Positions 16,587-24,543 of a stretch of DNA of 64,000 nt are shown here, piece after piece. Every line of letters starts with the position of its first letter. The first letter of the stretch is position 1. Origin of the DNA: CAVDAL01 sp963606965. Its GTDB lineage: Bacteria > Actinomycetota > Coriobacteriia > Coriobacteriales > QAMH01. The stretch is taken from the NCBI GenBank assembly GCA_963606965.1, contig CAVDAL010000032.1:1-64000 (forward strand), read 5' to 3'. The notes below the pieces were generated by a model. It searched no databases and was not told the origin of the DNA. It saw only the letters and a list, made by a program, of their open reading frames with translations. The position numbers and the translations under genes were made by a program.

Positions 16587-16628
16587 AAAAAATGACAGAT
16601 TCTTGAGGCCTGATCCAAGAATCTGTCA
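16587..16628 (-). terminator. Leader terminator upstream of the MobA/SufS-like fusion
   Basis: A perfect 13-bp stem TGACAGATTCTTG (16593-16605) / CAAGAATCTGTCA (16616-16628). On the minus strand it is followed by six T residues. It lies between the probable promoter and the ATG at 16531, so transcription of the operon must read through it. That is the layout of an attenuator or riboswitch expression platform. Confidence 0.7.
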
Positions 16629-16725
16629 AGTCATCCTTCTTCTTTCATCTTTAAAATAATTGCCCATTTGTTCGGACAAATGCAAAGAAATAATACTTTT
16701 GCTGCCTGTGCTTCGACCGTTTAAC

Positions 16726-16755
16726 AGTATAAGACAATGTCAAATAAAAGCGCAA
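16726..16755 (-). promoter_or_regulatory. Probable promoter of the fusion/BioB-like operon
   Basis: On the minus strand TTGCGC (16750-16755) and TATACT (16726-16731) with an 18-base spacer. The -10 is good, the -35 poor. It would give a leader of roughly 190 bases. Confidence 0.35.
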
Positions 16756-16795
16756 GTCCATACTTTGGCGAAAAATACTTGCATTCTTGCATATA

Positions 16796-16836
16796 CTTTA
16801 GTTATTCTGTTAGTGGTTAGCGACTAATAGCTAAAG
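16796..16836 (+). promoter_or_regulatory. Leader hairpin or operator before the second BioB-like gene
   Basis: CTTTAGTTATT (16796-16806) pairs with AATAGCTAAAG (16826-16836) over 11 bp with one G-U. An inner AGT/ACT extension lies beyond a bulge. It is not followed by a T-run, so it is not a terminator. Regulatory role is inferred. Confidence 0.35.
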
Positions 16837-16888
16837 TTACTATATGTTAAATAAAATAAAGAATTGTTAACTCGGGGAGATGTTTTTT

Positions 16889-17902
16889 ATGCAGAAGTTA
16901 ACACCAAAAGTTGTTGAGCTTTTAGAAAAAGCTGAAGAAGGCAATGGCCTTGAATTTGACGAGATGGAATATCTTTATGGTCTTGACCCAACATCGCGCG
17001 ATGCATGGCTTGTGCGTTGGGTTGCACATCAAATGTCTCTTGAAGCTACAAATGGTAAAGCTGAAATTCATGCACAAATTGGTTTGAATGGCAGCCCTTG
17101 TGGCAAAAATTGCAAGTTCTGCAGCTTTGCCGTTTGCAATGGTTTAACAAAAGAAAAAGTGGAACTTGATGTTGAAGATGTTAAAGCTTATTGCGATGCA
17201 TATATGGAAGAAGGCGCAAACCTGATTCTTATGCTAACAACAGCATCTTATAAGTTTGAAAAAATTCTTGAAATGGGGCAGGTCGCACGCGAAATTATTG
17301 GCAAAGACATGCCTCTTTTGGTAAATACAGCAGACATGACGCTTGAACAAACAAAGCAAATTAAGGCTGCTGGCTTTAATGGCGCATATCATGCAATTCG
17401 CATGCGTGAAGGCGAAGATACAGAAATTCCAGTAGAAGAAAGACTTAATACAATTAAGAATTTGCAAGCGGCAGGCTTGTCAATTTCAACATGTGTTGAA
17501 CCTGTCGGTCCAGAAGCAAGCGCACATGAAATTGCAGAAGCTTCTGCACTTTGCATGAGCTATCCAAACAATTCTGCTGGCGTTGGCAGAAGAATTACTG
17601 TTCCTGGCACAATGGTTGAACCACGCGGGCAGATTAGCGACCTTGTTGCTTCTTTATATGTTGCTGTCTATGGCCTTACAACTGGTTTCAAACCAGCTCT
17701 TAACTGTTCTGTTTGCTCACCACTTTCTGCTGTATCTGGCGGCAACTTAACTTGGGCGGAAGTCGGTTCTAACCCACGCGACGCTGTTGAACGCACAGAA
17801 AATGGCGGACGCGGTGCAAGCATTGAACGCTGCCGCAGCGAATATGAAAAGGCTGGCTGGGAAGTTTTAGAAGGACCTTCACAGGGCTGGATTCTAGATT
17901 AG
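16889..17902 (+). CDS. BioB-like radical SAM enzyme (paralogue 2)
   Basis: A 337-residue paralogue of the product at 13370-14350, with the [4Fe-4S] motif CGKNCKFC (Cys71, Cys75, Cys78). It shares the HAQIGLNG run-in and a C-terminal LTWAEVGSNPRD block that recalls the NPRD-type ending of biotin synthases. It has extra cysteines (Cys84 and an NCSVCS pair late in the protein) that could hold an auxiliary cluster, as the [2Fe-2S] sulfur source does in BioB. The start at 16889 is set by GGGGAG nine bases upstream; the ATG at 16880 abuts that site. A terminator separates it from the importer genes downstream. The substrate is unknown. Confidence 0.75.
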   Translation: MQKLTPKVVELLEKAEEGNGLEFDEMEYLYGLDPTSRDAWLVRWVAHQMSLEATNGKAEIHAQIGLNGSPCGKNCKFCSFAVCNGLTKEKVELDVEDVKAYCDAYMEEGANLILMLTTASYKFEKILEMGQVAREIIGKDMPLLVNTADMTLEQTKQIKAAGFNGAYHAIRMREGEDTEIPVEERLNTIKNLQAAGLSISTCVEPVGPEASAHEIAEASALCMSYPNNSAGVGRRITVPGTMVEPRGQISDLVASLYVAVYGLTTGFKPALNCSVCSPLSAVSGGNLTWAEVGSNPRDAVERTENGGRGASIERCRSEYEKAGWEVLEGPSQGWILD

Positions 17903-17912
17903 TAATTAACAA

Positions 17913-17957
17913 AATGAAATAAGAAGTGTGGGGGCGCTTCTTCTTTTCATTTTTTAG
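17913..17957 (+). terminator. Intrinsic terminator after the second BioB-like gene
   Basis: Two stacked stems, AATGAAA with TTTCATT and AAGAAGTG with CGCTTCTT, separated by a small bulge and followed by a T-run. It stands between the radical SAM gene and the importer, so the importer may need its own promoter or read-through. Confidence 0.65.
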
Positions 17958-17995
17958 GGCCTTTTGACAGCTTCAATTTGGGAGGAAATTAAAAA

Positions 17996-19006
17996 GTGGC
18001 AAAGAAGGATACTAGTGTAGAAAAAGCGATACGCACTACACGCAGGGCAAAAGATTATGTGAAGATGCTTTTGCCTATTGCTGGCGTTTTAATTGCGTTG
18101 GCAGAATGGTATGGCACAGATATCGTATACCCTTTGACATATACAGGAACTGTTAATCCAATTTGGTTTTCAACATTTTTAAAGGTTTATGGAATCATTT
18201 ATATAATCTTTTATTTGATTTCAATTTTTAGCGGCTCTATTCGTTATCATCTTGTGAAATGGGCATGGCTTTTATTTATGGTTCCATTCCTTTTATGTAT
18301 TTGGGACTTAACAACTTTGAAATCTGGCATCTTTAAGTTGCCATTTACTCCAGGTCCAGACAAGATTCTTTCAATTGTTCCATTGAATTGGCAAGACTTA
18401 ATTTATCACTTGTGGGAATCTATGAAGTTGCTCTTCACAGGCGTGTTCATTGGTCTTGTAACAGGTTTTGTTTCCGGATTGCTTATTGGCTGGTCACACT
18501 TCTTTGATTATTGGATTTCTCCTTTAATGAAGATTATTGGCCCTGTTCCATCAGCAGCATGGCTTCCAATTGCTGTTGCAATCATGCCATCGTCACGCGC
18601 AGCTGGCTTGCTCTTGATTGCAATTGCTGTTTGGTTCCCGCTTACTTTGATGCTTTCATCAGAATTAAAATCAACAGACATTCGTAAGATTGAAGCAGCA
18701 CGTGTTCTTGGTGCAAGCGAAAGATATATTTTGTTCAAAGTTGCTTTGCCATCTGCATTGCCTGGAATTTTTAACGGCTTATTCATGGGCTTGTCATCGT
18801 CATTCGGCGCTTTGGTTATCGCTGAACAGCTTGGCGTTAAAGCAGGTCTTGGTTGGTATATCAACTGGGCTGCATCATGGGCAGAATATGCAAAAGTATT
18901 CGCAACAGTCGGCATCTTCATTATAATTTTCTATGTTTTGACAACATTGCTCTTTAAGTTGCGCGACGGAATTATGAAGTGGCAAGAGGGTACGGTGAAG
19001 TGGTAA
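17996..19006 (+). CDS. ABC importer permease, TauC/SsuC/ThiX type
   Basis: A 336-residue permease with an N-terminal group of helices and a BPD_transp_1 domain over about residues 135-325. The EAA loop that docks with the ATPase is visible around EAARVLGASERYILFKVALP. Family members import taurine, alkanesulfonates, nitrate or thiamine precursors with a TauA/NMT1-like binding protein, which is encoded two genes downstream. The start is GTG at 17996 with GGGAGG about ten bases upstream. The stop overlaps the ATPase start by one base (TAATG). The substrate is not deducible. Confidence 0.85.
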   Translation: MAKKDTSVEKAIRTTRRAKDYVKMLLPIAGVLIALAEWYGTDIVYPLTYTGTVNPIWFSTFLKVYGIIYIIFYLISIFSGSIRYHLVKWAWLLFMVPFLLCIWDLTTLKSGIFKLPFTPGPDKILSIVPLNWQDLIYHLWESMKLLFTGVFIGLVTGFVSGLLIGWSHFFDYWISPLMKIIGPVPSAAWLPIAVAIMPSSRAAGLLLIAIAVWFPLTLMLSSELKSTDIRKIEAARVLGASERYILFKVALPSALPGIFNGLFMGLSSSFGALVIAEQLGVKAGLGWYINWAASWAEYAKVFATVGIFIIIFYVLTTLLFKLRDGIMKWQEGTVKW

Positions 19007-19872
19007 TGGCTTTGAAGAAAGATACAAGTCGCAGTGTGCAAGAAACAAAAGAAATTGCATCAGAACAAATGCTTGATGAAAATTTAGCAAAAGAAACTTT
19101 ATTGCGACATGAAAATCATATATTGAAATCTGTTGGCATTCGACAGGTCTTTAATGAAGAAGAAGAAAATGAAGTCATAGCTTTGGAAGGCGTTGACTTA
19201 GAAATTAGTGGCGATGACATCGTTGGTTTAATTGGTCCTTCTGGCTGTGGTAAGTCGACATTTTTGCGCATTGCTGCTGGCTTGGATAAGCCAACAAGTG
19301 GCGAAATCACATTTGATGGTGAACCTATCAAAGGCCCAGATTGGCATCGTGGCGTTGTATTTCAAGGCGCACAGCTTTTTGAATTTTTGACTGTTTATGG
19401 CAATGTTGCATTTGGTTTGAAAGCTCGTGGAGTTTATAAAGGTAATGAAGATAAAGTTGACGAATTTTTAAAGCTTGTTGGCTTGGAACAGTTTGCTCAT
19501 TCTTACCCGCATCAAATTTCTGGCGGCATGGCTGCTCGTGTTGCAATTGCAAGAACTTTAATTCAGCAGCCTGGCCTTGTTTTGATGGATGAGCCGCTTT
19601 CTGCTTTGGATGCGTTCACACGTGGCACGATTCAAGATGAAATTATCAAGCTTTTAAAGACGTCAAACACTCTTTCAATGCTTGTTACACATGATATTGA
19701 AGAGGCTGTTTATATGTGCGACAGAGTTTTGGTTATGTCGCCACGTCCTGGTCGCGTTGTTGCGGATATCAAAATCGATCTTGAACATCCACGCGACAGG
19801 ATTTCGCCTGAATTTGTTGAATACAGGCGTCAAGTGCTCGATGCATTAAATGATGCACATGCACTTGATTAA
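19006..19872 (+). CDS. ABC importer ATPase, TauB/SsuB/ThiZ type
   Basis: A 288-residue ATPase that powers the importer. The Walker A motif is GPSGCGKST (77-85), the signature is ISGGMAARVAIAR, Walker B is LVLMDEPLSALD and the H-loop is LVTHDIEEA. It has an N-terminal extension of about 40 residues before the domain. The signature has Met-Ala-Ala where most members have Gln-Arg-Gln, a small deviation. The start overlaps the permease stop by one base, so translation is coupled. An earlier in-frame start at 18979 lies inside the permease gene and is unlikely. Confidence 0.85.
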   Translation: MALKKDTSRSVQETKEIASEQMLDENLAKETLLRHENHILKSVGIRQVFNEEEENEVIALEGVDLEISGDDIVGLIGPSGCGKSTFLRIAAGLDKPTSGEITFDGEPIKGPDWHRGVVFQGAQLFEFLTVYGNVAFGLKARGVYKGNEDKVDEFLKLVGLEQFAHSYPHQISGGMAARVAIARTLIQQPGLVLMDEPLSALDAFTRGTIQDEIIKLLKTSNTLSMLVTHDIEEAVYMCDRVLVMSPRPGRVVADIKIDLEHPRDRISPEFVEYRRQVLDALNDAHALD

Positions 19873-19941
19873 TTTTGGTTTCGACCTGGTTAAGATGGTC
19901 AGGTGAAATAATACTCAATTTTTCTACATGGGAGGTTTTTT

Positions 19942-20985
19942 ATGAGTATTACAAGAAGGAAATTTATTGGTGCTGCGGCAGCAGCAGGTGCTCTTGCAGC
20001 AAGTGGCGCAGCAGTAAGTGGCTGCGGCAGCGAAGAGACAACTTCAACAGAAGTTGACAAGGTTGTTGTTGGCTACTGGGGTGGCACTTGCGAAGCTCCT
20101 ATCTTTATTGCTAAAGAAAAGGGCTACTTTGAAGAAGAAGGTCTTGAAGCAGAAGTTACTTTGCTCGACTCTGATGGTGGCATTTCTTCAGAATCAGGCG
20201 TTGCTAATGGTGAACTTGACTGCTATGAATTGACACCTGATAAGTTCAAGCCAATTGAACAAGGCTCACCAATGAAGGTTATCGATTCTCTTCACATTGG
20301 CTGCATCCAAGCTTGCGCTTCAAAAAAGAGTGGCATTACATCTGTTAAGGATCTTGAAGGCAAAAAGGTTGCTGCTTCACAGGGCAGCATTGCTCACATC
20401 ATGTTGGCAAACCAGATGATCTTGGAAGGTGCTGACCCAACTAAGGTTGAATGGCTCACTTATAAAAACCCAATGATGGAAGCTGCAATTGATGCTGGCG
20501 AAGTTGACGCTATGGCTTGCTATGACCCATATGTTGACATTGCTGTAAAGAATGGCAAGAAGCGCTTCTGGTCATGGACATATGATGAAGGCGTTAATGA
20601 AATCCTTTGCTGCTTCGTTGGCTGCAGTCAGTTGACATTTGAAAATAAACCAAATGCTCCTAAGAAACTTGCTGCTGCTTTCAAGAAGGCAACACAGTTC
20701 TTGGAAGAAAATCCAGAAGAAGCTGCACAAATTATCATTGATGGTGGCTATGTTAAACTCAATGATGACTCAGGCTTCACGAAGGATATCATGGTTACTG
20801 AAATTAAGGATTATCAATGGTTATCTGGTGACAAAGATGTATTCGACAAGTCATATAAATACATTTGGGAAGCTATCTGGCGTGCTGGCGCTCTTGATGA
20901 TTATGATTTCAAGACTGTTGAAGAAGTTGACGAATGGTGCATGGGCGATATGTACACTCAAATGTGTGAATATTGCGGTGAATAA
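19942..20985 (+). CDS. Tat-exported lipoprotein, TauA/NMT1-like substrate-binding protein
   Basis: A 347-residue binding protein of the importer. The twin-arginine signal ITRRKFIGAAAAAG is followed by a lipobox with the lipidated Cys near residue 28 (AVSGCGS). Export folded by Tat and lipid anchoring are therefore predicted. The mature part starts with the VVVGYWGGTCEAPIFIAKEK block, usual for SsuA/ThiY-like proteins. Unusually it carries about eleven further cysteines, including GCIQAC, CCFVGC and a C-terminal CEYC, so it may hold a metal or Fe-S cluster, or bind a thiol-reactive or metal ligand. A strong GGGAGG precedes the ATG. It is followed after 31 bases by the DUF4418 gene. Confidence 0.8.
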   Translation: MSITRRKFIGAAAAAGALAASGAAVSGCGSEETTSTEVDKVVVGYWGGTCEAPIFIAKEKGYFEEEGLEAEVTLLDSDGGISSESGVANGELDCYELTPDKFKPIEQGSPMKVIDSLHIGCIQACASKKSGITSVKDLEGKKVAASQGSIAHIMLANQMILEGADPTKVEWLTYKNPMMEAAIDAGEVDAMACYDPYVDIAVKNGKKRFWSWTYDEGVNEILCCFVGCSQLTFENKPNAPKKLAAAFKKATQFLEENPEEAAQIIIDGGYVKLNDDSGFTKDIMVTEIKDYQWLSGDKDVFDKSYKYIWEAIWRAGALDDYDFKTVEEVDEWCMGDMYTQMCEYCGE

Positions 20986-21016
20986 TTCTCGATTTTTAAA
21001 AGGATTGATGATTTAA

Positions 21017-21463
21017 ATGAAATCTTCGCTTTGGAAAACTGTTTCAATACTTACATGTGTTCTTGCTATCGCTGCTTTGATTGTATGCATCGCCATGGGC
21101 GGTTGCAGCAAGCAGCTTGAAACAACTGCAGGTGGAGTTTGCTACATGAAATGTTATTGGTGCTTTAGAGCATCTACTATTGTTTTAGGTTTAACAATTA
21201 TTGCTTCTTTTGCTCAAATTTTTAAGAAAGAAGCTGATACGCGCCGTGTTTGCGCTGTGTTTACGGGGCTTGGCGCTGTGGGCACAATCGCAATGAATGC
21301 AACATCTATTGTTGGCATTTGCGTGGGCGCTGCAGAAGCTGGAATGCATTGCTTCACAACTGCATTGGTGGTTGATATCATTTGCGCAGTTATAATAATT
21401 CTGGCTTTTGTTGCAATTTTTGGTTCAAAGCCAAAATCTAATAAACCAAAAATGACTTTGTAA
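21017..21463 (+). CDS. DUF4418 family membrane protein
   Basis: A 148-residue protein with four membrane helices and a conserved loop after the first one containing VCYMKCYWCFRAS. I recognise the pattern as DUF4418, a family of unknown function found next to ABC transporters in anaerobes. The extracytoplasmic cysteines could bind a metal. It lies between the TauABC-type importer and a MacB/LolD-type pair with about 30-base gaps on both sides, so all seem to be one operon. The function is unknown. Confidence 0.65.
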   Translation: MKSSLWKTVSILTCVLAIAALIVCIAMGGCSKQLETTAGGVCYMKCYWCFRASTIVLGLTIIASFAQIFKKEADTRRVCAVFTGLGAVGTIAMNATSIVGICVGAAEAGMHCFTTALVVDIICAVIIILAFVAIFGSKPKSNKPKMTL

Positions 21464-21493
21464 CATTAATATTTGTCTGTAAAAGGAACCTTC

Positions 21494-22708
21494 ATGAAAG
21501 AACTCATTTTTAGCAGTTTAAAGAAGCGTAAAATTCAGACGATTTCGGTTGTGCTTGTGGTTGCCGCAAGCACAACCCTTCTTTTTTCTCTGCTCTTAAT
21601 TTATAGTGGTGTGTCTTCAGGTGTGACACTTTCAAAAGAACGCGGTGGTGCAGAACTTATGCTTTTGCCAGCCGACGCAGATGAATCAATATCAGATAAC
21701 ACTTTGCTATTTACTGGTTCTCCTACACCTGTTTATATGAATTCTGATGTCTTGGAAAAGGCAGCAAAAATTGATGGAGTTGCAAAGGTTGCTCCGCAAT
21801 TTTTCTCGCAAACAATAGAAGCAAGCTGCTGCACAACTGGCAGTGAAACAAGAGTTATTGGCTTTGACCCGAAAAGCGATTGGGTAGTCCAGCCATTGAC
21901 TGATTGTGATCTTTCTAATGGTCTTGCTGAAGACGAAGTGCTTGTTGGCGCACGAATGTCTGATTATGGCGGAGACACCATTAGTATGCTTGGAAAAGAG
22001 TACAAGATTGCTGGATATCTTGCAGAAACAGGTTCTGATATTGACCTATCATTAATGGTTGATATTGAAACTGCACGTCAGATGTCTAGGGAGATTGTTG
22101 GCTATGATCATTATTGGGAAAAATATGGTGACCCAGACACGCTTGTTTCAAGCGTTTTGATAGATGTAGATGACAGCCTGTCTGAAACTGAACAAACTAT
22201 GGTTTTGCGTAAATTGAGCAATATCGATGGCGTTAGAGTTTTGGAAAGAAGCAGTGTTATTGATAGTTCGCAAGAATCTTTATCAAGTGTTTTTGCTGTG
22301 ATGTTTGCAGCTGGAATTTTGATGCTTATTGTTTGTATTTTGCAATTGTTCTCGCGCTATTACTCTTGCGTGTGGGAACGCAAATCAGAACTTGCTTTAT
22401 ATAGAGCTGTTGGAGCTACGCAAAAGCAGCTTTCAGGCTTGATAGGCGGGGAAGCAGCAATATTGAGTGGTGCCGGAATTGTGATAGGCCTTGTGCTTGG
22501 CGTAATACTTTATTTTGCTGGTCAAGCATGGCTTTCTAGCATGGAATCATTCCCATTTGTTGCACCATCAATTCTGATTTCAATAGCTTTTGGAGCTGGC
22601 GTGGTTGTGCTGCTAGCACTTGTGACCTTGCTTTCTATCATTGCTCCGTTAAGACAACTTAATCGCATTGACCCTTCGCTTGCTATGCAGCAAAGTGATA
22701 TCGATTAA
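21494..22708 (+). CDS. FtsX/MacB-type ABC permease
   Basis: A 404-residue permease with one helix at the N-terminus (about 19-41), a large extracytoplasmic domain of about 230 residues, and three helices at the C-terminus. The block ELALYRAVGATQKQL between the last helices is the FtsX coupling signature. This is the type VII ABC (mechanotransmission or substrate-extraction) topology, working with the LolD-like ATPase that follows after 15 bases. The start at 21494 has AAAAGGAA at a good distance; a TTG at 21473 is a poorer alternative. The partner DUF4418 suggests a specialised, possibly metal- or cofactor-linked role. Confidence 0.8.
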   Translation: MKELIFSSLKKRKIQTISVVLVVAASTTLLFSLLLIYSGVSSGVTLSKERGGAELMLLPADADESISDNTLLFTGSPTPVYMNSDVLEKAAKIDGVAKVAPQFFSQTIEASCCTTGSETRVIGFDPKSDWVVQPLTDCDLSNGLAEDEVLVGARMSDYGGDTISMLGKEYKIAGYLAETGSDIDLSLMVDIETARQMSREIVGYDHYWEKYGDPDTLVSSVLIDVDDSLSETEQTMVLRKLSNIDGVRVLERSSVIDSSQESLSSVFAVMFAAGILMLIVCILQLFSRYYSCVWERKSELALYRAVGATQKQLSGLIGGEAAILSGAGIVIGLVLGVILYFAGQAWLSSMESFPFVAPSILISIAFGAGVVVLLALVTLLSIIAPLRQLNRIDPSLAMQQSDID

Positions 22709-22723
22709 GGGAAGGAGCAAATA

Positions 22724-23395
22724 ATGGCTGAAGAAACTGTATTAAAAGTTGAACATATTTCAAAATCTTTTGGTGAAACAACAATTTTAAAAGATGTAAA
22801 CTTCACGCTTGACCGCGGCGAGTCAATTTCAATAACAAGCCCGTCAGGCTCTGGCAAGTCTACAATTCTTTCTATTGTTGGTTTGTTGCTTGCTCCGGAC
22901 TCTGGTCAAATTATCATCAATGGCAAAGAAGCTATTGGTTTAGATGATGATGAACTTTCGCAATTGCGTCGCCAAGCATTTGGCTTTGTCTTTCAACATA
23001 CTCAATTGATTGGTTCTTTGCGTGCTTATGAAAATGCAGCTGTGCCAGCAAGATTTGATGGAAATCAAGATGCAAATGCAGATGAAAAAGCAAAAGAGCT
23101 TCTTGTTGCATTAGGTTTGGAAGAGCGTCTTGAACATTATCCGCATCAATTAAGTGTTGGGCAAAAGCGCCGCGTTGCTGTTGCTCGTGCGTTATTACTT
23201 AATCCGCAAATCATTCTTGCAGATGAGCCAACAAATGACTTGGATGCAGGTTCAGCAAATTCTGTTGCAGAAATGCTTTTTGAACAACCAAAGAATGGCA
23301 AGTCGCTTATTCTTGTTACGCATGATGTACAGCTTGCTGAAAAGACAGACCATCAATATCATTTGACAGATGGTAAGCTTGAGCAAATTCGATAA
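22724..23395 (+). CDS. LolD/MacB-type ABC ATPase
   Basis: A 223-residue ATPase partner of the FtsX-type permease. The Walker A is SPSGSGKST, the signature LSVGQKRRVAVARAL, Walker B ILADEPTNDLD and the H-loop LVTHD. The signature reads LSVGQ rather than LSGGQ, which is an unusual but tolerated change. A good Shine-Dalgarno (GGGAAGGAG) precedes the ATG. A strong hairpin terminator follows, so it is the last gene of the operon. Confidence 0.85.
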   Translation: MAEETVLKVEHISKSFGETTILKDVNFTLDRGESISITSPSGSGKSTILSIVGLLLAPDSGQIIINGKEAIGLDDDELSQLRRQAFGFVFQHTQLIGSLRAYENAAVPARFDGNQDANADEKAKELLVALGLEERLEHYPHQLSVGQKRRVAVARALLLNPQIILADEPTNDLDAGSANSVAEMLFEQPKNGKSLILVTHDVQLAEKTDHQYHLTDGKLEQIR

Positions 23396-23423
23396 TTATC
23401 CTTTTTGATGGGTTTGCAACGAA

Positions 23424-23453
23424 TGGGCGCAGTGGCTTTTCGCACTGCGCCCA
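23424..23453. terminator. Hairpin between convergent genes
   Basis: A perfect 11-bp GC-rich stem TGGGCGCAGTG / CACTGCGCCCA with an eight-base loop, between the ABC operon and the convergent phosphotransferase gene. T-runs are short on both sides. Confidence 0.6.
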
Positions 23454-23469
23454 TCTTGTGTGCGGTAGC

Positions 23470-24537
23470 TTAAAAACAAGTATCCAAACAGAATTCAAGA
23501 TAGTCTTTGCTTAAATAAATTTTAAGCTTATTAAATGTCTTTTCATTTTTAAGCTGCCGCGCACAGGTATGATATTCCACCCAAGCATTGCAGCTCCATG
23601 TTATTCCGCGCAAGCAATTTGAACTTACATATGCGCCGAAGCGTTCTTCAAAATTGCCCGTGTCGAAACGACTGCCAACATGCTTCCAGTAATCTTCAAC
23701 AAAATTTTCGCGTTCTTTTTGTTTGAAGATATATTCGCTGTCCCAAATTGTTGTTGTAGGCGACAAATAATAAGCAATATCTTGTGCGACTTCTGCGATT
23801 ATTGGCTTTTCCCAGTCAACCATTTTGCCCTGCTTGATATTGCCATTTTCATCATGCTGAATAATGAAGTGTGAAGGAACAGCTTCTGTATTGATGATAT
23901 GCGATGCATCTTCTTCAACAAAACGGCTATTGTTTAGCTTTTGCTTTGTTTGCTTAATCATCTGCTGTGCGCGCTTCATTACCATATCATCTGCAAGCGC
24001 AGACTTTTCATATGCTTTAAAAAAGCCCATGCATTCATTGAATTGGTCCTGCAATGGGTCGCCCGGTTTTAGTATTCCATGCGCCGGAGGGCAAACAGAA
24101 TGAATATCTGCAAGGATGTGTGCACATTCTGTAACATCTTGCGGTTTTTCAAAATCCATCCATTCGCCTTGCAAGAATTCTTGAACCAAAATGCCTTTAT
24201 CAAGAAGTTTGCAAGAATTATCAACATATATCGGCAATGCTGTTCTGCAACTTTTATAAAGAGCTTTTAAAGCGTTATATTCATATTCAATTTGATTATC
24301 AAGATTAAGCTGACTTGAAAAATTAATTCTAAAGACATATTTTTGTTCAAAGAGCAAGCCTTTGTTTGCAGTAATCAAAAAGTTCATATTATGTTCGCCT
24401 TGAGCAAGCATTTCGCATGTGAAAGAATCTTTATCTTCCAAATTCAAAGCTTTTTGGAGCTCGGCATTGCTGCTGATATATCTTCGTATTTCTTCACATT
24501 GCATCTGTTTAGCACACTTTCTCTTCAGTATTTGCAC
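23470..24537 (-). CDS. APH-fold phosphotransferase with unusual catalytic loop
   Basis: A 355-residue protein of the aminoglycoside phosphotransferase/choline kinase fold. The substrate-side block MVDWEKPIIAEVAQDIAYYLSP corresponds to the metal-binding DxD region. The usual catalytic loop HxDxxxxN is here NTEAVPSH, so each key residue is shifted or replaced (His to Asn, Asp to Glu, Asn to His). It may be a divergent subfamily with another mechanism, or inactive. The GTG start at 24537 lies six bases after a TATACT box, consistent with a leaderless mRNA; an ATG at 24504 with AGAGAAAG upstream is the alternative. The physiological substrate is unknown. Confidence 0.6.
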   Translation of the reverse strand: MQILKRKCAKQMQCEEIRRYISSNAELQKALNLEDKDSFTCEMLAQGEHNMNFLITANKGLLFEQKYVFRINFSSQLNLDNQIEYEYNALKALYKSCRTALPIYVDNSCKLLDKGILVQEFLQGEWMDFEKPQDVTECAHILADIHSVCPPAHGILKPGDPLQDQFNECMGFFKAYEKSALADDMVMKRAQQMIKQTKQKLNNSRFVEEDASHIINTEAVPSHFIIQHDENGNIKQGKMVDWEKPIIAEVAQDIAYYLSPTTTIWDSEYIFKQKERENFVEDYWKHVGSRFDTGNFEERFGAYVSSNCLRGITWSCNAWVEYHTCARQLKNEKTFNKLKIYLSKDYLEFCLDTCF

Positions 24538-24543
24538 TTGTCT

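Larger units (their letters stand above)
16532..16888. other. Divergent regulatory region between the two BioB-like loci
   Basis: These 357 bases have no gene. On the minus strand they hold a promoter near 16726-16755, a leader with a small hairpin (stem CATTTGT/ACAAATG), and an intrinsic terminator at 16587-16628, upstream of the fusion gene. On the plus strand they hold a wobble-paired hairpin at 16796-16836 upstream of the second BioB-like gene. I could not match either leader to a riboswitch class that I know. Confidence 0.6.

Noticed and set aside
16629..16725. Resemblance of a GCACAGGCAGCAAA-like stretch to the c-di-GMP-I riboswitch core
   Set aside because: Only a short match to the GCACAGGGCAAA segment; the tetraloop-receptor and second conserved strand are missing.
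17903..17995. Possible TPP riboswitch ahead of the TauABC/ThiXYZ-like importer
   Set aside because: The CUGAGA and ACCUGAU-type TPP motifs are absent; the structure there is a plain terminator.
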